From Winslowiella toletana (GTDB taxonomy: Bacteria; Pseudomonadota; Gammaproteobacteria; Enterobacterales; Enterobacteriaceae): a stretch of DNA of 64,000 bases. Below the pieces are notes generated by a model. It ran no database searches, was not told the origin of the DNA, and saw only the letters and a list, made by a program, of their open reading frames with translations. The stretch is taken from assembly GCF_017875465.1 (NCBI RefSeq), contig NZ_JAGGMQ010000001.1, forward strand, positions 5,084,001-5,148,000. Reading direction: 5' to 3'. The translations under genes and the position numbers were made by a program. This document shows, piece by piece, positions 17,376 through 26,566 of the stretch (the stretch's first letter is position 1; each line of letters opens with the position of its first letter).

Positions 17376-18716
17376 CTATAACAGACCGCAGCGCCGCAGG
17401 CTTGCCTGCTCACGCTGCGCGTACAGCTCAATCTCATCATGCACCGCCGCGCCTGATGCCTGCTCAAATTGTTCGCGACTGGCATGTCCCTGCGACCGCG
17501 CACGGGTTTCACTGCCAAGGTTTGACTGGAAAATACCAGCGGCGCTCACCGGCAGAAAATCTTCATAAATAATGGGTTCGGCGGTGAGCATCCCCTGAGC
17601 GATTAGCTGCTCAATATCGCTGGCCGGGGTAATCGGATAATCGCGCCCCTGAGCGGTACGTCGGTACTCAAACCACGCCAGCTGCTGCTGCCGCAAAGTG
17701 GTTTCATCATCAGGAAATGCAGTAAATACTTCCGCCAGATGCTGCTGATGCTGCTGGTTATCGCCACCGCTGCCGGCCTGCGCCAGCAGGCGATCATACA
17801 GCTCACGCCCCTTACGGGTTAATGCTACGCCACGCTGTTCAATCTCACCAAAGCGCGCGGTATGCGTACCCTGCTGGCCGTCGCGAAAACGCACCGCCTC
17901 ATCCAGCGCTTTAAAGCTGGTCTGCCGCAGCAGGATCGGCACCTGTCGCTGCGGTGGCCCCTCGATAATCGCTTTCGGGGTGATCCCCTGCTGCGGCATC
18001 AGCGCCTGCACCCGATCAATATCCAGCGTACGCGGTGTCAGATGATTGATATGGCAGCCCGGGAAGCAGACCACATCAGCAATCAGCCGATGCTGCTGGT
18101 TAAGCGCCTGCCAGGTGGAACTGTCAACGGTGGTTTGCTGATGCCAGCGGAAGGTTTCCAGCGCTTCGCTGACAAACTCTTCGGCCTGCTCCGCGCTAAA
18201 ACCGCCCTGCTGCTGATGCAGCGCAACCAGCTGACGACAACGTGGGGTAAAAATATCGCGGGCGGCAAGAATCTCGCTGGCTTGCTGACGTAGCGCCGCA
18301 TCGTCAATTAACTCCAGGCGCAGCAACGAGGTAAACAGGCGAAACGGATTACGGCGCAAAGCAGCGTCATCTACCGGACGGAAGGCGGTGGAGTGTACCG
18401 GCACACCCGCTTGCGACAGATCGTAATAACCCACCGGATACATCCCCATAATCGCAAACAGCTGGCGCAACATATTCAGCTCGGCAGCAGTGCCCACGCG
18501 GATCGCGCCATGCCGCTCCACGCTAATACGCTCCAGCTCATCCGCCTGCGTCAGACGTTGCAACAGCTGCGGATCCTGCGCCAGTACCTGCTGATTTACC
18601 TCCGCCACCAGGCGTAGCAAAGCGCCATACTGCGGTACTTCCTGCTGATACATCGCCGACATCGCGTGTGAAAAACGTTCGCGAATACTGTCTGTGCTGA
18701 CCCAATGCGCGTCCAT
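17376..18716 (-). CDS. ydcJ: YdcJ/HglS-type 2-oxoadipate dioxygenase/decarboxylase family protein
   Basis: 446 residues, the same length class as E. coli YdcJ. The family (DUF1338, VOC fold) includes Pseudomonas putida HglS, which converts 2-oxoadipate to D-2-hydroxyglutarate with Fe(II) in lysine breakdown. Likely metal ligands are His in VPVHSTAFRP, His in GCHINHLTPR and Glu in IYEDFLPVSAAGIF. The start at 18716 (MDAHWVSTDSIRERF) fits the family; the frame extends to 18806 with no ribosome site. It is the last gene of a leftward row with the aromatic-acid transporter and 3-dehydroshikimate dehydratase, 130 bp apart, so cotranscription is possible but not certain. Confidence 0.82.
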   Translation of the reverse strand: MDAHWVSTDSIRERFSHAMSAMYQQEVPQYGALLRLVAEVNQQVLAQDPQLLQRLTQADELERISVERHGAIRVGTAAELNMLRQLFAIMGMYPVGYYDLSQAGVPVHSTAFRPVDDAALRRNPFRLFTSLLRLELIDDAALRQQASEILAARDIFTPRCRQLVALHQQQGGFSAEQAEEFVSEALETFRWHQQTTVDSSTWQALNQQHRLIADVVCFPGCHINHLTPRTLDIDRVQALMPQQGITPKAIIEGPPQRQVPILLRQTSFKALDEAVRFRDGQQGTHTARFGEIEQRGVALTRKGRELYDRLLAQAGSGGDNQQHQQHLAEVFTAFPDDETTLRQQQLAWFEYRRTAQGRDYPITPASDIEQLIAQGMLTAEPIIYEDFLPVSAAGIFQSNLGSETRARSQGHASREQFEQASGAAVHDEIELYAQREQASLRRCGLL

Positions 18717-18847
18717 AGCTTTTACCCCGCAGAAAAGGAACTTGCTGAAAATGTAAATGACTGGCGGCAGGATGGGAAAAATTATGCGGAATTTGTGATC
18801 GGCCACCAGAAAGAAAGTTACAGTTTCTGTGGCCCTGGACTGAATAG

Positions 18848-20173
18848 TTACAGTGGTCGCTGATAACCATAAACCGATTTTACCAACAGCATCACCGAGG
18901 TCAGCAGCGCAGGGATCGCCAGTAGCAGAAACACCTGACTGAAACTCCAGCCCAGCGACAGCATCTCAGCGCCGGCAAAAGCACTGAGTATGGCGCCGAT
19001 GCGTCCCACACCGTGCATCCAGCTGGAACCCGTTGCACGGGCATGTGTAGGATAATAGCTGGCAGAGAGCGCATTCATACCGGTATTGGCGCCATTAAGG
19101 CAGAAGCCGCTACAGAACGCGATTCCACTTAACACCAGCGCATCCGCTGGCGCAAGCCCTATCGCCACGGTGGCGATAGCGCCGCAGCCATAGATCAGCG
19201 CCAGCGCCCGGTTAGCGTTGATCTTATCCATCAGCCAGCCAGCAAACAGCGAGCCGACGGTGCCACCCGCCTGATACATAGCGGTGATCAGCGCCGCTTG
19301 CGTCACCGTCATGCCAATATCTTTAATCAGCGACGGCAGCCAGCTGCCAATCAGATAGACGAGGAACAGCCCCATAAAATAGCTGCCCCATAACATCAGG
19401 CTGCCGGTCAGATAGTTGCGTGACAGCACGGTGCGCACCGCCCCTTCACACTGCCGGGCGCTGGCCAGCTGAAACTGCATATCGGTTGCAGTGCTGCCGG
19501 GCTGCATTTTTTCGATAATCGCGCGGATCCTGGCGGCCGGGGCGCCACGAGTGATCAGAAAACGCACCGACTCCGGCAGATAACGCAGCAACAGCGGCAC
19601 CACCAGCAAAGGCAACAGGCCGCCTATCAGCAGTACCGAATGCCAGCCAAAACGCGGGATCAGCCATGAGGCGGCAAAGCCCCCTGCCGCCGCGCCAAAG
19701 GTAAAACCGCAAAATACCACGGTGATAATAAATGAGCGTTTGCGCTCGGGAGAAAATTCCGCCACCAGCGTGCCGACATTAGGCATCGCCGCGCCCAGCC
19801 CTAAACCGGTAAGGAAACGGAATAACATCATCTGTTCGGCGTTTTGCGACAGCGCGGTAGCCAGCGTCCACAGTCCGAAGAAAAAGACGCTGGTGATAAT
19901 AATCGCCCGGCGGCCAAAGCGATCCGCCAGCGGACCGGCAAACAGCGCACCCAGCGCCAGCCCAATCAACGCACTACTGATCACCAGCCCGAGCTGATGA
20001 TTACTGACGCCCCAGGAGGCTTTCAGCGCCGGGGCGATAAATCCCATCAGGGCGATATCCATGCCATCCAGTGCAACTACGATAAAGCAGAGCAGGATAA
20101 TACGTTTCTGATAACCGCTTAGTGCAGCTGAATTAATAAGCTGGCGAACGTCTATCGCCTCACTAATACTCAA
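18848..20173 (-). CDS. MFS aromatic acid:H+ symporter (PcaK/MhpT-like)
   Basis: 441 residues, 12 membrane helices. The helix-1 motif VALDGMDIALMGFIAPAL and the loop LADRFGRRAIIITSV are the AAHS-family markers found in PcaK, BenK and MhpT. It should import an aromatic or cyclic acid with protons. I chose the TTG at 20173 because GGGAG stands 8 nt before it and it gives the usual short N-tail before IDVRQLIN; a GTG at 20221 is also in frame. Next to 3-dehydroshikimate dehydratase, so quinate, shikimate or protocatechuate is the likely cargo. Confidence 0.87.
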   Translation of the reverse strand: MSISEAIDVRQLINSAALSGYQKRIILLCFIVVALDGMDIALMGFIAPALKASWGVSNHQLGLVISSALIGLALGALFAGPLADRFGRRAIIITSVFFFGLWTLATALSQNAEQMMLFRFLTGLGLGAAMPNVGTLVAEFSPERKRSFIITVVFCGFTFGAAAGGFAASWLIPRFGWHSVLLIGGLLPLLVVPLLLRYLPESVRFLITRGAPAARIRAIIEKMQPGSTATDMQFQLASARQCEGAVRTVLSRNYLTGSLMLWGSYFMGLFLVYLIGSWLPSLIKDIGMTVTQAALITAMYQAGGTVGSLFAGWLMDKINANRALALIYGCGAIATVAIGLAPADALVLSGIAFCSGFCLNGANTGMNALSASYYPTHARATGSSWMHGVGRIGAILSAFAGAEMLSLGWSFSQVFLLLAIPALLTSVMLLVKSVYGYQRPL

Positions 20174-20307
20174 AGGTATCGCTCCCGGATAAGCCGAAAC
20201 TCCCTGCCAGGCGTTCGCCACTTCATCCGTCAGGTTGCAAAAAAAAGTGAGCGCTATAATAGCGGATCACAAACCTGCTGACCTGAGAAAATGTAGTTTA
20301 GTGAGAA

Positions 20308-21108
20308 TTATTCCGTCAGCCCCTGTTCCAGCCAGCGCAGCGAGCGATAGCCATCGGCGGCCGAACTATGCAAAGGGGAAGTGACCATCTGCTCATTAAA
20401 GATTTCCAGTGACCACGGCCCCTGATAACCCTGCTGGTGCAACTGCCGGGCAAAATGTTGCAGATCAAAATCCCCCTGTCCGGGAAAGCAGCGATAGTGC
20501 CGGCTCCAGGTCAGTACATCAAGGTTAAGCTGCGGCGCATCGGCAAACTGTACAAAGGTAATCTTGTCAGGTGGCACCTGATCGAGCGCCTCCAGTGAAT
20601 CGCCGCGCGACAGAATATGAAAACTGTCCAGCACGATCCCCAGACTGGCATGGTTAACCTGTTTTACCCGCTGCCACGCCTGCTGCCAGCGATTAATATG
20701 GCGGCCCCATGCCAGCGCTTCATAGCCAATCTCAACCTGGCAAGTGGCGGCCAGTTCGGCCAGCGCATGCAGATCGTCAATCTGCTGCTGACTGTCACTG
20801 CTGCAACTGGCGCTGGCGTTGCTGCATAGCAATAATTTCTTACAGTCAAGCTGCTGCATCAGTTCAAATTGCTGACGCGCCCGGGTCAGCTGATCGCTGC
20901 TCTCGCCTTCGTAATTGCGAAACGGTTGCAGTAAGGCAATAGTCAGACCATTGTCGGCAACCCGCTGGCGCAACTCACTGGCCGACCCTCGAAAGCCAGC
21001 CAGGTCTGGCTCAAACAGCTCGATACTGTCAAAGCCTGCGGCGGCAATTTCCTCAAGTTTATGCTCCAGCGTGCCGCTGATGGAAATGGTGGCGATACAA
21101 CGTTGCAT
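20308..21108 (-). CDS. 3-Dehydroshikimate dehydratase (TIM-barrel, QuiC/AsbF-like)
   Basis: 266 residues of the sugar-phosphate isomerase/AP endonuclease-2 TIM-barrel superfamily. The segments CIATISISGTLEHKLEEIAAAGFD, GYEALAWGRHINRW, VLDSFHILSRGD, FVQFADAP, LTWSRHYRCFPGQGDFDL are those of dehydroshikimate dehydratases, which turn 3-dehydroshikimate into protocatechuate; the Glu, Asp, His and Glu residues in these motifs would hold the divalent metal. Gram-negative QuiC proteins often carry an extra C-terminal VOC domain that is missing here. It is first in the leftward row with the AAHS transporter, and a PcaQ-like regulator gene is divergent. Confidence 0.85.
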   Translation of the reverse strand: MQRCIATISISGTLEHKLEEIAAAGFDSIELFEPDLAGFRGSASELRQRVADNGLTIALLQPFRNYEGESSDQLTRARQQFELMQQLDCKKLLLCSNASASCSSDSQQQIDDLHALAELAATCQVEIGYEALAWGRHINRWQQAWQRVKQVNHASLGIVLDSFHILSRGDSLEALDQVPPDKITFVQFADAPQLNLDVLTWSRHYRCFPGQGDFDLQHFARQLHQQGYQGPWSLEIFNEQMVTSPLHSSAADGYRSLRWLEQGLTE

Positions 21109-21314
21109 GCTGTTTTCTCTCTGCTTTGATATAAGTTGATGTCAGTTATTGACCCTGCGGACGCTGGCGTCAAATACGGTCACCCGATGCAACGACTTCA
21201 TTAATGGCGATATTTTGTGCAAATGCAGTAGATGTTAAATAAAATTTGCAATAAGGTTAACAGAATCCACTCGTCGCGCTTGCTTCAGATCTTCAGACCT
21301 CACTAACCTGTGAT

Positions 21315-22238
21315 ATGGATAAAAATTACGTTTTTAATCAGCGCATTCGCTTGCGCCATCTGCATACTTTTGTCGCCGTTGCCCAGCAAGGGACGCTGGG
21401 GCGTGCGGCAGAAACACTCAGCCTTAGCCAGCCGGCGTTATCAAAAACGCTGAATGAGCTTGAGGAGCTGGCGGGCACCCGTCTGTTTGAACGTGGCAGG
21501 CTCGGCGCCCAGCTGACAACGATGGGTGAACAGTTTCTGACTCATGCGGTAAAAGTGCTGGATGCGCTTAACCACGCCGGACAGTCTTTCACCAGTAATA
21601 TGAGTGATGAACCGGTAGTGTTGCGCATTGGCGCGCTGACCACCGCCGCGATGGGTATGCTGCCATCGATTCTGGACCGTTTTCACCAGTTGCAGCCGCA
21701 AGCCACCGTACAAGTGGCAACGCTGCATAACAATGTACTGATTGCCGGGCTCAAAGCTGGCGAGTTTGATATTGGCATTGGCCGGATGGCTGATGCCGAT
21801 ATGATGACCGGATTAAGCTATGAACTGCTGTTTCTGGAATCATTACGCCTGGTGGTGCGTCCGGATCATCCGTTATTAAGTGACAACGTCACACTATCCA
21901 AAGCCCTGCAATGGCCGGTGGTGATTTCGCCGGAAGGCACCGCCCCGCGTCGCATTGCGCAAGCGATGATGGATGAACAGGGCTGCTCATTACCCGCCAA
22001 CTGTATTGAAACCTCATCAACGTCACTGGCGCGTCAGCTGGCGCAACGTTATGACTATGTCTGGTTTGTGCCGTCCGGCGCGATCAAAGAAGATTTACTG
22101 CATAATTCGCTGGCGGCGTTGCCGGTGGCTTCACACGGGCCGGGGGAACCGGTAGGTATTATGACCCGCTCCGGCAGTCAGCACTGCCTGAGCGCAGAGA
22201 TCCTGCTGGCCACCATCCGCAAGTGTCATTCTGGTTAA
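21315..22238 (+). CDS. LysR-type regulator, PcaQ-like
   Basis: 307 residues. The N-terminal domain (RIRLRHLHTFVAVAQQGTLGRAAETLSLSQ, PALSKTLNELEELAGTRLFERG) matches the PcaQ/GbpR branch, whose best-known member activates protocatechuate genes. It is divergent from the dehydratase gene with 206 bp between the starts, which points to control of the dehydratase/transporter operon in response to an aromatic intermediate. I did not find a full PcaQ-type operator (ATAACC-N4-GGTTAA); only a GGTTAA half at about 21257 is seen. Confidence 0.83.
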   Translation: MDKNYVFNQRIRLRHLHTFVAVAQQGTLGRAAETLSLSQPALSKTLNELEELAGTRLFERGRLGAQLTTMGEQFLTHAVKVLDALNHAGQSFTSNMSDEPVVLRIGALTTAAMGMLPSILDRFHQLQPQATVQVATLHNNVLIAGLKAGEFDIGIGRMADADMMTGLSYELLFLESLRLVVRPDHPLLSDNVTLSKALQWPVVISPEGTAPRRIAQAMMDEQGCSLPANCIETSSTSLARQLAQRYDYVWFVPSGAIKEDLLHNSLAALPVASHGPGEPVGIMTRSGSQHCLSAEILLATIRKCHSG

Positions 22239-22242
22239 CTTT

Positions 22243-22806
22243 TCAGCGACTGTGTTTGGCGTGCCTTTCGCGGTTATCGCTGCGCGCCTGCTCGGTTTTG
22301 CGCAGACCGACATACAGCGCGCCGCTACCGCCATGAAAAGGCTGAGCCCCGCAAAAGGTCTGCACATCATCAAACTGTTGCAGCCAGCGGAACAGATAGC
22401 TGCGTACAATATTGGCGTGTGAGCGGTCGTCACGTCCTTTGCCATGGATGATCAGCAAATTGCGCAGATTATCCTTGCGCGCCTGCAACATAAAACTGAA
22501 CAGTGACTGACGACAGCGGGCCACCGGCTGACGCAGCAGGTTCAGACTGGCATCCAGCGGATATTTCCCCTGACGCAGCTTATCCAGCACCCCCTGCTGA
22601 ATGCCTTCGGCTTTATACTCCAGCGGCTGTATCAGCGGAATGGCGTCGATAAAACCGTCGATAAGAAAATTGTTCTCTGCGTCCAGCGGCTGCTGACGCG
22701 GCGTTTTAATCTGTGGGGTTTTTAACCAGTGAATACTGGCGCAATCTTTTAAGGGGATGACATCTTCCATGGCGTCTTTAAACAGATCGTTTTCGTCAGG
22801 GTTCAT
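22243..22806 (-). CDS. smrA: DNA endonuclease SmrA (Smr-domain protein)
   Basis: 187 residues, exactly the E. coli SmrA (YdaL) length. The Smr domain is in the C-terminal half: DASLNLLRQPVARCRQSLFSF, NLLIIHGKGRDDRSHANIVRSYL and HGGSGALYVGLRK, with the HGKG motif typical of Smr nucleases. SmrA nicks DNA in vitro; its role in the cell is unclear. AGGAG precedes the ATG at 22806. Its stop is 4 bp from the stop of the convergent PcaQ-like gene. Confidence 0.93.
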   Translation of the reverse strand: MNPDENDLFKDAMEDVIPLKDCASIHWLKTPQIKTPRQQPLDAENNFLIDGFIDAIPLIQPLEYKAEGIQQGVLDKLRQGKYPLDASLNLLRQPVARCRQSLFSFMLQARKDNLRNLLIIHGKGRDDRSHANIVRSYLFRWLQQFDDVQTFCGAQPFHGGSGALYVGLRKTEQARSDNRERHAKHSR

Positions 22807-22910
22807 CGTCACTCCTTAAGCCGCGCGATGGAGGGGTTGCTGCACGGCAAGAAGAAAAAATAGTCGTTTTGTCCGCCTTCGACAAGCCTTTGCTGGCATT
22901 AAAAGGCAAT

Positions 22911-22933
22911 AAAAAAAGCCACTCGTAAGTGGC
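22911..22933 (-). terminator. Terminator after the small basic protein gene
   Basis: Stem GCCACT / AGTGGC with loop TACG on the minus strand followed by seven T, 20 bp past the stop of the gene at 22954-23247. Confidence 0.85.
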
Positions 22934-22953
22934 CTGATACTCTGCGACGATCA

Positions 22954-23247
22954 TTAACGCCGGGGTGGTCGTGCATTGACGGAGGCAGACCAGTCAAAGT
23001 CGTTAACCTCACTGGCCTTGAGACTTTTTTGCCGCGGCTTACGCACCACTTTCACCGGTGCCGCTTTCTCTTTCGCCAGACGCGCTTTCATCACCTGTTT
23101 CTTCGCTTCTTTGGTAAACTCTTTCAGCTGCTTTTCACCAGGGGTGGTGCCTGATTTAGCGATCAGGTTTTTAACCTGCTGTTCAATAATAATTTTTTCA
23201 TTATCGGTAAACGCATCTATCGATATTTCCTTGTCATTTTTCATCAT
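22954..23247 (-). CDS. Small basic protein of unknown function
   Basis: 97 residues, very rich in Lys and Arg in the middle and C-terminal part (KEFTKEAKKQVMKARLAKEK, VRKPRQKSLK). The N-terminal third is acidic and helical (FTDNEKIIIEQQVKNLIAKSG), so the whole looks like a helix with a basic tail, suited to binding nucleic acid. GGAG lies 5 nt before the ATG and a good terminator follows the gene, both signs of a real gene. No family was recognised. It sits between smrA and ogt. Confidence 0.72.
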   Translation of the reverse strand: MMKNDKEISIDAFTDNEKIIIEQQVKNLIAKSGTTPGEKQLKEFTKEAKKQVMKARLAKEKAAPVKVVRKPRQKSLKASEVNDFDWSASVNARPPRR

Positions 23248-23481
23248 TTGGCTCCGCCTGGGGTCACTTTAAACAGGTATGGCGCGGGTCCATACGGTTA
23301 ATGCCGATCGAAATCACGCCGGAAAAGGCGCAGACTGGCAAATCTTAGTACTGTCGCTAACATAACTCTGATGCTGTTTCGTTGCCATGACTTCCCGCGA
23401 CATTTATTGTGCTGGCCGTAGCGGCAACCGGGGCTGTGTTGCTGGAGAGGAGCAACACATTGGATCTAACTACTGTCTGGG

Positions 23482-24018
23482 ATGGATAACCGTTCGCATA
23501 TCATGATGACATTACTGGAAGACACGATCAGTACGCCGCTCGGGCAACTGATTATCGTCAGTGACGAGCAACAAAACTTGCGCGCTGTCGAATGGGAAGA
23601 GTTTGGTGCACGGATGAATCGCTTGCTGAAGATTCACTACGGCCCGCAGGGCTTCCGACTCAGGCAGCTGGAGAATGCCGGCGGCCTGAGCGCACAGTTA
23701 AGGCGCTATTTCGAAGGGGATTTATCGGTACTTAAACAGCTGTCTGTCGCCACCAACGGCACCGACTTTCAGCGATCGGTATGGAACCTGCTGCGCGAAA
23801 TCCCCTGTGGCAGCGTACTGCGCTACGGCGAGATGGCGGCGATGTTAGGGCGTGCGGGTGCAGCGCGTGCCGTTGGCGCAGCCAATGGATCCAATCCGAT
23901 TAGCGTAGTGGTGCCCTGTCATCGGGTGATTGGCGCCAACGGTACGCTGAGCGGTTATGCCGGTGGCGTATCACGTAAACAGTGGCTGTTGCAGCATGAA
24001 GGTTATCTGCGGGTATAG
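23482..24018 (+). CDS. ogt: Methylated-DNA-[protein]-cysteine S-methyltransferase Ogt
   Basis: 178 residues from the ATG at 23482, or 171/170 from ATGs at 23503/23506; the family N-terminus (MLRLLEEKIATPLG in E. coli) supports the later starts ([14 protein letters not shown]). Removes O6-alkylguanine and O4-alkylthymine damage by moving the alkyl group to its own cysteine. The acceptor Cys146 is in [20 protein letters not shown] and [13 protein letters not shown] are also diagnostic. In E. coli ogt lies next to fnr; here the arabitol cluster is inserted between them. Confidence 0.95.
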   Translation: MDNRSHIMMTLLEDTISTPLGQLIIVSDEQQNLRAVEWEEFGARMNRLLKIHYGPQGFRLRQLENAGGLSAQLRRYFEGDLSVLKQLSVATNGTDFQRSVWNLLREIPCGSVLRYGEMAAMLGRAGAARAVGAANGSNPISVVVPCHRVIGANGTLSGYAGGVSRKQWLLQHEGYLRV

Positions 24019-24020
24019 CC

Positions 24021-24968
24021 TTAACCGGCTAATACGGCCCTTGCACTGGCTTCATCGGTCACCAGCCCGCTAATCCAGCCCCCCTTCAGCACCGCCGCAA
24101 TGGCGCGATGTTTCTCTTTGCCGCCGGAAAAGGCAATGATATTGCGCGCGGTGTGGGCTGTCAGGGTGACGCTGGTCAGGCGTTGATCCAGTTCACTGCT
24201 GACGCGCTCACCGTCTTCACCGATAAAATGGCCCAGCATCTCCCCTACCACATGCTGTCCCTGCAGGGTGGCGACCTGCTCGCGGGTGATAAAGCCATCG
24301 GCATTCAGCGGGCAACCAATATCAACATGACCAATGCCAAGAAACATGACATCGGCCTGCTGGGCTTTTTCCGTTACCGTGCGGTAAATACGGTGGTTGC
24401 ACCATAGCGTGCGGTCATCCGCGCTGTCGGCATACAGCGGTGCAGGTAAAATAAAATAGCGACCCTGCGTTTTTTCCGCCATCCACAGCGGTACATCGTA
24501 GCGGGTACAGGAACCGTCGCTGGCGATAGCGCCGATCAGCGACACGCAGCTATGCTGAGGCCGATCAAACTCTGGCAATTCATCAATTGTCGCGCGCAGC
24601 ATCCGTCCGGAACCGACAGCGATAACCTGCGGCTCACTCTTTTTCAGGGTTTGCGCCATCACTTCCGCCCCCGCCACCGCCACCATCTGGTAAATTCCGG
24701 CATTATCGACGCCGTCAGAAGGCACCACCTGACAGATGCGCAGGCCAAAACGCCTTTTTAGCTGCTCTGCCAGCGACATGCACTGCGCAACCGGATGGCT
24801 GATATTGACGCTTACCAGCCCCTGCTCGGTCGCCAGCGCCACCAGCCTCTGCGCTACCTGACGTGAAACGCCCAGTTTTTCGGCAATATCCTGCTGCGTC
24901 TCGCCGGCAACGTAATACATCCAGGCCGCGCGCGCCGCCTGATCCAGCTTCTTATCGTGCTTACTCAT
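24021..24968 (-). CDS. dalR: SorC-family transcriptional regulator of the arabitol operon (DalR-like)
   Basis: 315 residues. The N-terminal helix-turn-helix (AARAAWMYYVAGETQQDIAEKLGVSRQVAQRLVALA) is followed by a sugar-binding domain (CVSLIGAIASDGSCTRYDV, ADVMFLGIGHVD, FSGGKEKHRAIAAVLKGGWISGLVTDE), the SorC/DeoR arrangement that senses a phosphorylated or free sugar. It is divergent from dalD-dalK-dalT with 193 bp between starts and ends 2 bp from ogt. Named by context and family; in Klebsiella DalR represses the dal genes in the absence of D-arabitol. Confidence 0.85.
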   Translation of the reverse strand: MSKHDKKLDQAARAAWMYYVAGETQQDIAEKLGVSRQVAQRLVALATEQGLVSVNISHPVAQCMSLAEQLKRRFGLRICQVVPSDGVDNAGIYQMVAVAGAEVMAQTLKKSEPQVIAVGSGRMLRATIDELPEFDRPQHSCVSLIGAIASDGSCTRYDVPLWMAEKTQGRYFILPAPLYADSADDRTLWCNHRIYRTVTEKAQQADVMFLGIGHVDIGCPLNADGFITREQVATLQGQHVVGEMLGHFIGEDGERVSSELDQRLTSVTLTAHTARNIIAFSGGKEKHRAIAAVLKGGWISGLVTDEASARAVLAG

Positions 24969-25015
24969 TGCGCAATCAGCCCTCGCTTTTTATCTTTCCA
25001 GCATACTCTGAATTT

Positions 25016-25083
25016 TTGCCCTCACTGCGGGCAATTGTTAGTTTTTGTGATCTGCGACGCAGACAGGCGGGCAGATTTTGCCC
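25016..25083 (+). promoter_or_regulatory. Two TTGCCC/GGGCAA dyads, candidate DalR operators
   Basis: TTGCCC-N7-GGGCAA lies at 25016-25034, and GGGCA-N4-TTGCCC at 25069-25083, with centres about 51 bp apart in the dalR-dalD gap. Repeated use of the same hexamer in the promoter region suggests operator sites, possibly bridged by a tetrameric SorC protein. Confidence 0.45.
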
Positions 25084-25161
25084 AGGCTAACGGCAACTTC
25101 AGGCATAAGCTCACATAAAGGGCATTTGCTCATTTCTTTATGCAACACGCAGGAGAGAAAG

Positions 25162-26556
25162 ATGACTCACACAAGCGAAAATATCTGGATGCATATCGGC
25201 GCCGGTTCCTTCCACCGCGCCCATCAGGCCTGGTATCTGCATCGTCTGTTACAACAGGGAGACGATCGCTGGCATATCGCCCTCGGCAATATTCGCGATG
25301 ATGCATCTGCGCTGCTCAACAGTCTGAGCGCCCAGCAGGGTGAATATACGCTGGAAACCGTCACCCCGGAAGGTGAACGCCGCTATGAAAAGATCACCTC
25401 AATCAAAAAGATACTGCCATGGGATGCTGAACTGAGCGCACTAATTGCGCAAGGCAGCAATCCGGCCACTAAAGTGATCGCTTTTACCGTTACCGAAGGC
25501 GGCTACTACCTCGACCCCGACCATCAGCTGGATCCACGCCATGCCGATATTCAGGCCGATATTAACGGCGGCGCACGTACATTATATGGCGCGCTGACAC
25601 GGATCCTGCTGGCGCGTATGGCGGCTCATGGCAATCCGGTTACCCTGCTTAATTGCGATAACCTGCGTCACAACGGCGAGCGTTTTCGCCACGGTTTTCT
25701 CACCTTCCTGCGTCTGCGCGGTGAAACCCGCCTGCTGGAGTGGGTCTCTGAACACACAACGTCCCCCAACACCATGGTGGACCGCATTACCCCGCGACCT
25801 ACCGCCGATATCGCACCGCGGGTGCTGGCAGAGACCGGTTTTCATGATGCCGTGCCGGTAATGGGCGAAGCCTTTATCCAGTGGGTGATCGAGGATGATT
25901 TTATTGCCGGACGTCCGGCGCTGGAAAACGTTGACGTTGAACTGGTGACATCGGTATTGCCATGGGAAGAGGCAAAAATCCGCATTCTTAACGCCAGCCA
26001 TAGCTGCATCGCGTGGGCAGGCACTTTAATCGGCCAGTCTTTTATTCATCAGAGCACCCAGACGCAGGCGATTAAGGAGATGGCATGGGAATATGTTACG
26101 CAGGATGTTATCCCGTCACTGACGCCCAGCCCGCTGGATTTAGAAGCTTATCGCGATGTGGTGCTGGCGCGTTTTGCTAACCCCTATATTCAGGATACCA
26201 ACCAGCGCGTCGCCGCCGACGGCCTGTCAAAAATCCCCGGTTTTATTACCCCAACGCTGGTTGAAACTTATCAGCGCGGTGATGTGCCGCGTGCTACTGC
26301 CGTATTACCGGCACTGTTCTATCTGTTCCTGCAGCGCTGGCATGATGGCGATCTGCCTTACAGCTACCAGGATGGCGCACTGGATGAAACTGCGCTGCAT
26401 AGCATGCTGGCATCTGAGCAGCCCTTAGCCGCTTTTGCCGCCGATCCGGCGCTGTTTGGCCCACTGGCAGAGAAAGCAGAGTTCGCCGCCCTGCTGCAAC
26501 AGACCGTCAGCAAATTGCAGCAGTGGGCCGCACAGCCACAGCCGGTAAGCGAGTAA
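25162..26556 (+). CDS. dalD: D-arabinitol 4-dehydrogenase (mannitol dehydrogenase family)
   Basis: 464 residues; NAD-dependent long-chain polyol dehydrogenase that oxidises D-arabitol to D-xylulose. The coenzyme segment [20 protein letters not shown] is at the N-terminus, NCDNLRHNG lies mid-protein, and the catalytic stretch [16 protein letters not shown] carries the family Lys/Asn/His. AGGAGA precedes the ATG at 25162; the frame extends to 25078 without a site. It heads the operon with the xylulokinase gene 10 bp downstream. Confidence 0.92.
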   Translation: MTHTSENIWMHIGAGSFHRAHQAWYLHRLLQQGDDRWHIALGNIRDDASALLNSLSAQQGEYTLETVTPEGERRYEKITSIKKILPWDAELSALIAQGSNPATKVIAFTVTEGGYYLDPDHQLDPRHADIQADINGGARTLYGALTRILLARMAAHGNPVTLLNCDNLRHNGERFRHGFLTFLRLRGETRLLEWVSEHTTSPNTMVDRITPRPTADIAPRVLAETGFHDAVPVMGEAFIQWVIEDDFIAGRPALENVDVELVTSVLPWEEAKIRILNASHSCIAWAGTLIGQSFIHQSTQTQAIKEMAWEYVTQDVIPSLTPSPLDLEAYRDVVLARFANPYIQDTNQRVAADGLSKIPGFITPTLVETYQRGDVPRATAVLPALFYLFLQRWHDGDLPYSYQDGALDETALHSMLASEQPLAAFAADPALFGPLAEKAEFAALLQQTVSKLQQWAAQPQPVSE

Positions 26557-26566
26557 GGAGAAGATC

